Assembly: GCF_023721795.1 (NCBI RefSeq)
Contig: NZ_JAMQYE010000002.1
Coordinates: 186,001-250,000, forward strand
Direction of reading: 5' to 3'
DNA length: 64,000 nt
Source of the DNA: Zeimonas sediminis
GTDB lineage: Bacteria > Pseudomonadota > Gammaproteobacteria > Burkholderiales > Burkholderiaceae_E
A program made the translations under genes and the position numbers. Numbering within the stretch: position 1 is the stretch's first letter; each line of letters opens with the position of its first letter. The notes under the pieces are model-generated. The model was not told the DNA's origin. It was given only the letters and a program-made list of their open reading frames with translations, and ran no database searches. Of this stretch, positions 62,198 to 64,000 are shown piece by piece.

Positions 62198-64000
62198 TCA
62201 GCCGCCGTTCGGGGAGGCCTCGCCCCGCTCATCCCGCTCATCCCGCTCCTCGCGCTCCCGTTCGTCGCGCACCGCCTGCGCGGCGGCCTGGCACTCGTAG
62301 AAGATCCGGGCGCTGCAACGCGCGCACACCTGCCGATCGAGCCGCTCGTAGATCGCGGCGATCGCCTGGTCCTTGGTCGGGAAGAGATTCTCCTCGCCGA
62401 TCGCCTCCAGCAGGCCCGCGCGGCGCATGAGGGACTCGGCGTTCTGGCGCAGGCCGTGCAGGTACAGGCGTCCGCCGCCGGCCCGGCGTCGCGCCGCCTC
62501 CTGCGCGAGCAGCGACGCGCCGGCCACGTCGACGAAGTTCATGTTCCTGGCCAGCAGCAGCAGGTGCTTCTGGTCGGGCGAGATCTCGCGCAGGATGTCG
62601 AGGTGCGTGGCAACGTGGTCGACCGCGCCGAAGTAGATCGATCCCTCGATCGTGAGCATCTTCAGCTGCGGGCATTCCTGCCGATCCTTGTCGAGCGGCA
62701 CGAAGGTACGGGCCGGGTCTCGCACGTCGGGCACCTGACTGCGCATCACCGGGCGCGAGGTGCGGTTCAGGTAGAAGACCAGCGAGGCGGCGACGCCGCT
62801 GAGCACCGCCACGTCGAGCCGCAGCACCAGCGTGGCGGCCAGCGTGAGCAGAAGCACGCCGCCTTCCGAGCGGCTGGCGGCCATCGTCTGCCGGATCCGG
62901 CGCACGTCGATCAGCGAGATCGCCGCCAGCAGCAGGACCGCGGCGATCGCCGGCTGCGGCAGCCAGCGGACCGCCGGTGCGAAGGCCACGACGATCGCCG
63001 CCAGCACCAGCGCCGAGAACACGGCGGCCAGCGGCGTGACTGCGCCCGCCTCGAAATTCGGCCCCGAGCGGTTCACCGAGGCGCTGACCGGCAGGCCCGA
63101 GAAGAAACCCGCGGCGATGTTCGACAGGCCCTGCCCGATGAACTCCTGGTTGCCGTCGATCCGCTGGCCCGAGCGCAACGCCACCGCGCGCGCGATCGAC
63201 ACGGACTGCGTGAGCGCCACGATCGACAGCGCCACCGCCAGGCCGAACAGTTCGCCGAGGCTCGCCAGGTCGTGCAGCGGCCAGGACAGCGGCGGCAGGC
63301 CGCGCGGGATCGCGTCGAGATAGCGCAGGCCGCTATCGCCGTCCGAGACCCGCGCCAGCGCATCGAACGCCGCTGCCGCGGCGGTGCCCGCCAGCATCGC
63401 GACCACGATGTGCGGCCAGCGCGGCCGCCAGCGGCGACAGCCGAGCCCGGCGGCGACCGTGACCGCGGCGACGGTCAGCGCGCCGGGCTCGATCTGCGCG
63501 GCCTGCGCCGCCACCTGCGCCAGCGCGCCCGCGATGCCGCCGCCCGGCTCGGCCGGCAAGCCGAGCAGCGCCGGCAACTGGCTGACGACGATCAGCAGGC
63601 CGGCGCCCGCCATGAAGCCCACGATCACCGGCTGCGAAATGAAATTGACCAGCGTGCCCAGCCGCAGCAGGCCCAGCAGCAGCATGAACGAGCCCATCAG
63701 GAAGGCCAGCGTGAACGCGAGCCTCAGGTACTCGGGACTGCCCGGCACCGCGAGCGAGGCCAGCGCCGCGAAGGTCATGATCGACACCGCGTTGGTGGGG
63801 CCGGACACCGTGTGCAGCGAGGACCCGAACAGCGCGGCCACGACGGTCGGCACCATGGCCGCGTAGAGCCCGTACTCGGGCGCCACCCCCGCGAGCGTCG
63901 CGAACGCGATGCCCTGCGGCAGCACGATCAGCGCGCCGATCGCGCCGGCGACCAGGTCGCGCGGCAGGCTGCTGCGGTCGACCAGGTGCCACCAGCGCAG
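62198..64000 (-). CDS. SulP-family anion transporter with STAS domain (partial)
   Basis: The frame is open to the window edge, so the N-terminus lies beyond base 64000; 600 residues are visible. The visible start LRWWHLVDRSSLPRDLVAGAIGALIVLPQGIAFATLAGVAPEYGLYAAMV is the SulP signature region. Then NEFIGQGLSNIAAGFFSGLPVSASVNRS-type motif and FYLNRTSRPV lead to a C-terminal STAS domain (LKMLTIEGSIYFGAVDHVATHLDILREI...NFVDVAGASLLAQEA). After STAS comes an unusual tail with CARCSARIFYEC, then a highly charged Arg/Glu repeat. It is probably a sulfate or bicarbonate transporter. Confidence 0.9.
   Translation of the reverse strand: MRWWHLVDRSSLPRDLVAGAIGALIVLPQGIAFATLAGVAPEYGLYAAMVPTVVAALFGSSLHTVSGPTNAVSIMTFAALASLAVPGSPEYLRLAFTLAFLMGSFMLLLGLLRLGTLVNFISQPVIVGFMAGAGLLIVVSQLPALLGLPAEPGGGIAGALAQVAAQAAQIEPGALTVAAVTVAAGLGCRRWRPRWPHIVVAMLAGTAAAAAFDALARVSDGDSGLRYLDAIPRGLPPLSWPLHDLASLGELFGLAVALSIVALTQSVSIARAVALRSGQRIDGNQEFIGQGLSNIAAGFFSGLPVSASVNRSGPNFEAGAVTPLAAVFSALVLAAIVVAFAPAVRWLPQPAIAAVLLLAAISLIDVRRIRQTMAASRSEGGVLLLTLAATLVLRLDVAVLSGVAASLVFYLNRTSRPVMRSQVPDVRDPARTFVPLDKDRQECPQLKMLTIEGSIYFGAVDHVATHLDILREISPDQKHLLLLARNMNFVDVAGASLLAQEAARRRAGGGRLYLHGLRQNAESLMRRAGLLEAIGEENLFPTKDQAIAAIYERLDRQVCARCSARIFYECQAAAQAVRDEREREERDERDERGEASPNGG
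62199..62330 (-). other. Cysteine-bearing, charged tail of the SulP protein
   Basis: The last ~44 residues after the STAS domain are VCARCSARIFYECQAAAQAV followed by a run of acidic and basic residues (EREREERDERDERG). The CxxC and later Cys give a C-x2-C-x6-C arrangement that could bind a metal or respond to redox state. This is not part of the ordinary SulP/STAS architecture as I know it. Confidence 0.5.

Overview
The window is GC-rich chromosomal DNA of a betaproteobacterium, most likely a member of the Burkholderiales. The reasons are the gene chain alaC, hom, thrC, then a molybdenum cofactor set (mobB, moeA, moaD, moaE); PriB between bS6 and bS18; two Bug/TctC-type solute receptors; and very strong G/C third-position codon bias that throws long antisense shadow frames. 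I see no rRNA, tRNA, CRISPR array or transposase gene.

Layout. 1-6933 (minus strand) is the start of a Tad/Flp pilus locus: two Flp prepilins, a prepilin peptidase, an extra AAA ATPase, CpaB/RcpC, the CpaC/RcpA secretin, a small lipoprotein and two TadE/TadG pseudopilin-like proteins. The TadZ/TadA/TadB/TadC genes presumably lie beyond base 1. 7178-13241 is a visibly less GC-rich block: two large membrane proteins and a small one in a tight operon, then a divergent GT2 glycosyltransferase and methyltransferase pair, and a GtrA protein. Together they look like a polyprenyl-phosphate-sugar module. 13266-19391 holds clpB with a readable heat-shock promoter, a Phd/RelE toxin-antitoxin pair, an Old Yellow Enzyme, a HAD phosphatase and an IMPase-like protein.

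19466-30828 (minus) is mostly housekeeping: a TctC receptor, a sulfurtransferase, drug/metabolite exporters, FluC, moaE, a ccdA-like scrap, moaD, moeA, mobB, thrC, hom and alaC, with an 81-nt perfect hairpin between hom and alaC. 30904-34460 (plus) has an Mth938-like protein, PrxQ/Bcp, a PIN-PhoH ATPase and an enoyl-CoA hydratase. 34483-42760 (minus) is a DUF2817 peptidase, an ATC-hydrolase-like protein, a Dpp/Opp-type ABC importer and a DAO-type oxidoreductase, divergent from a Cds1-like PLP enzyme. Importer, ATC hydrolase and cysteine-type lyase may form a sulfur amino-acid scavenging neighbourhood.

The standout is dnaB at 44061-47762. One 1233-codon frame encodes a replicative helicase interrupted by two inteins. 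The first sits inside the Walker A motif and has class 3 hallmarks (Ala at position 1, with a Trp/Cys/Thr set). The second is a conventional Cys1 class 1 intein just before the SGAIEQ segment. Both keep LAGLIDADG endonuclease motifs. The rpsF-priB-rpsR-rplI operon follows.

49784-64000 is accessory metabolism: lipase plus TetR; GntR, PhyH and a SAF-domain dehydrogenase; acyl-CoA dehydrogenase; a D-cysteine desulfhydrase-type enzyme, an M81 peptidase and a second TctC; a GlxA-type regulator; nitronate monooxygenase; and a SulP transporter cut by the window edge. The 671-bp gap at 52940-53610 holds two inverted copies of a repeat whose flanking arms are long palindromes private to each copy.
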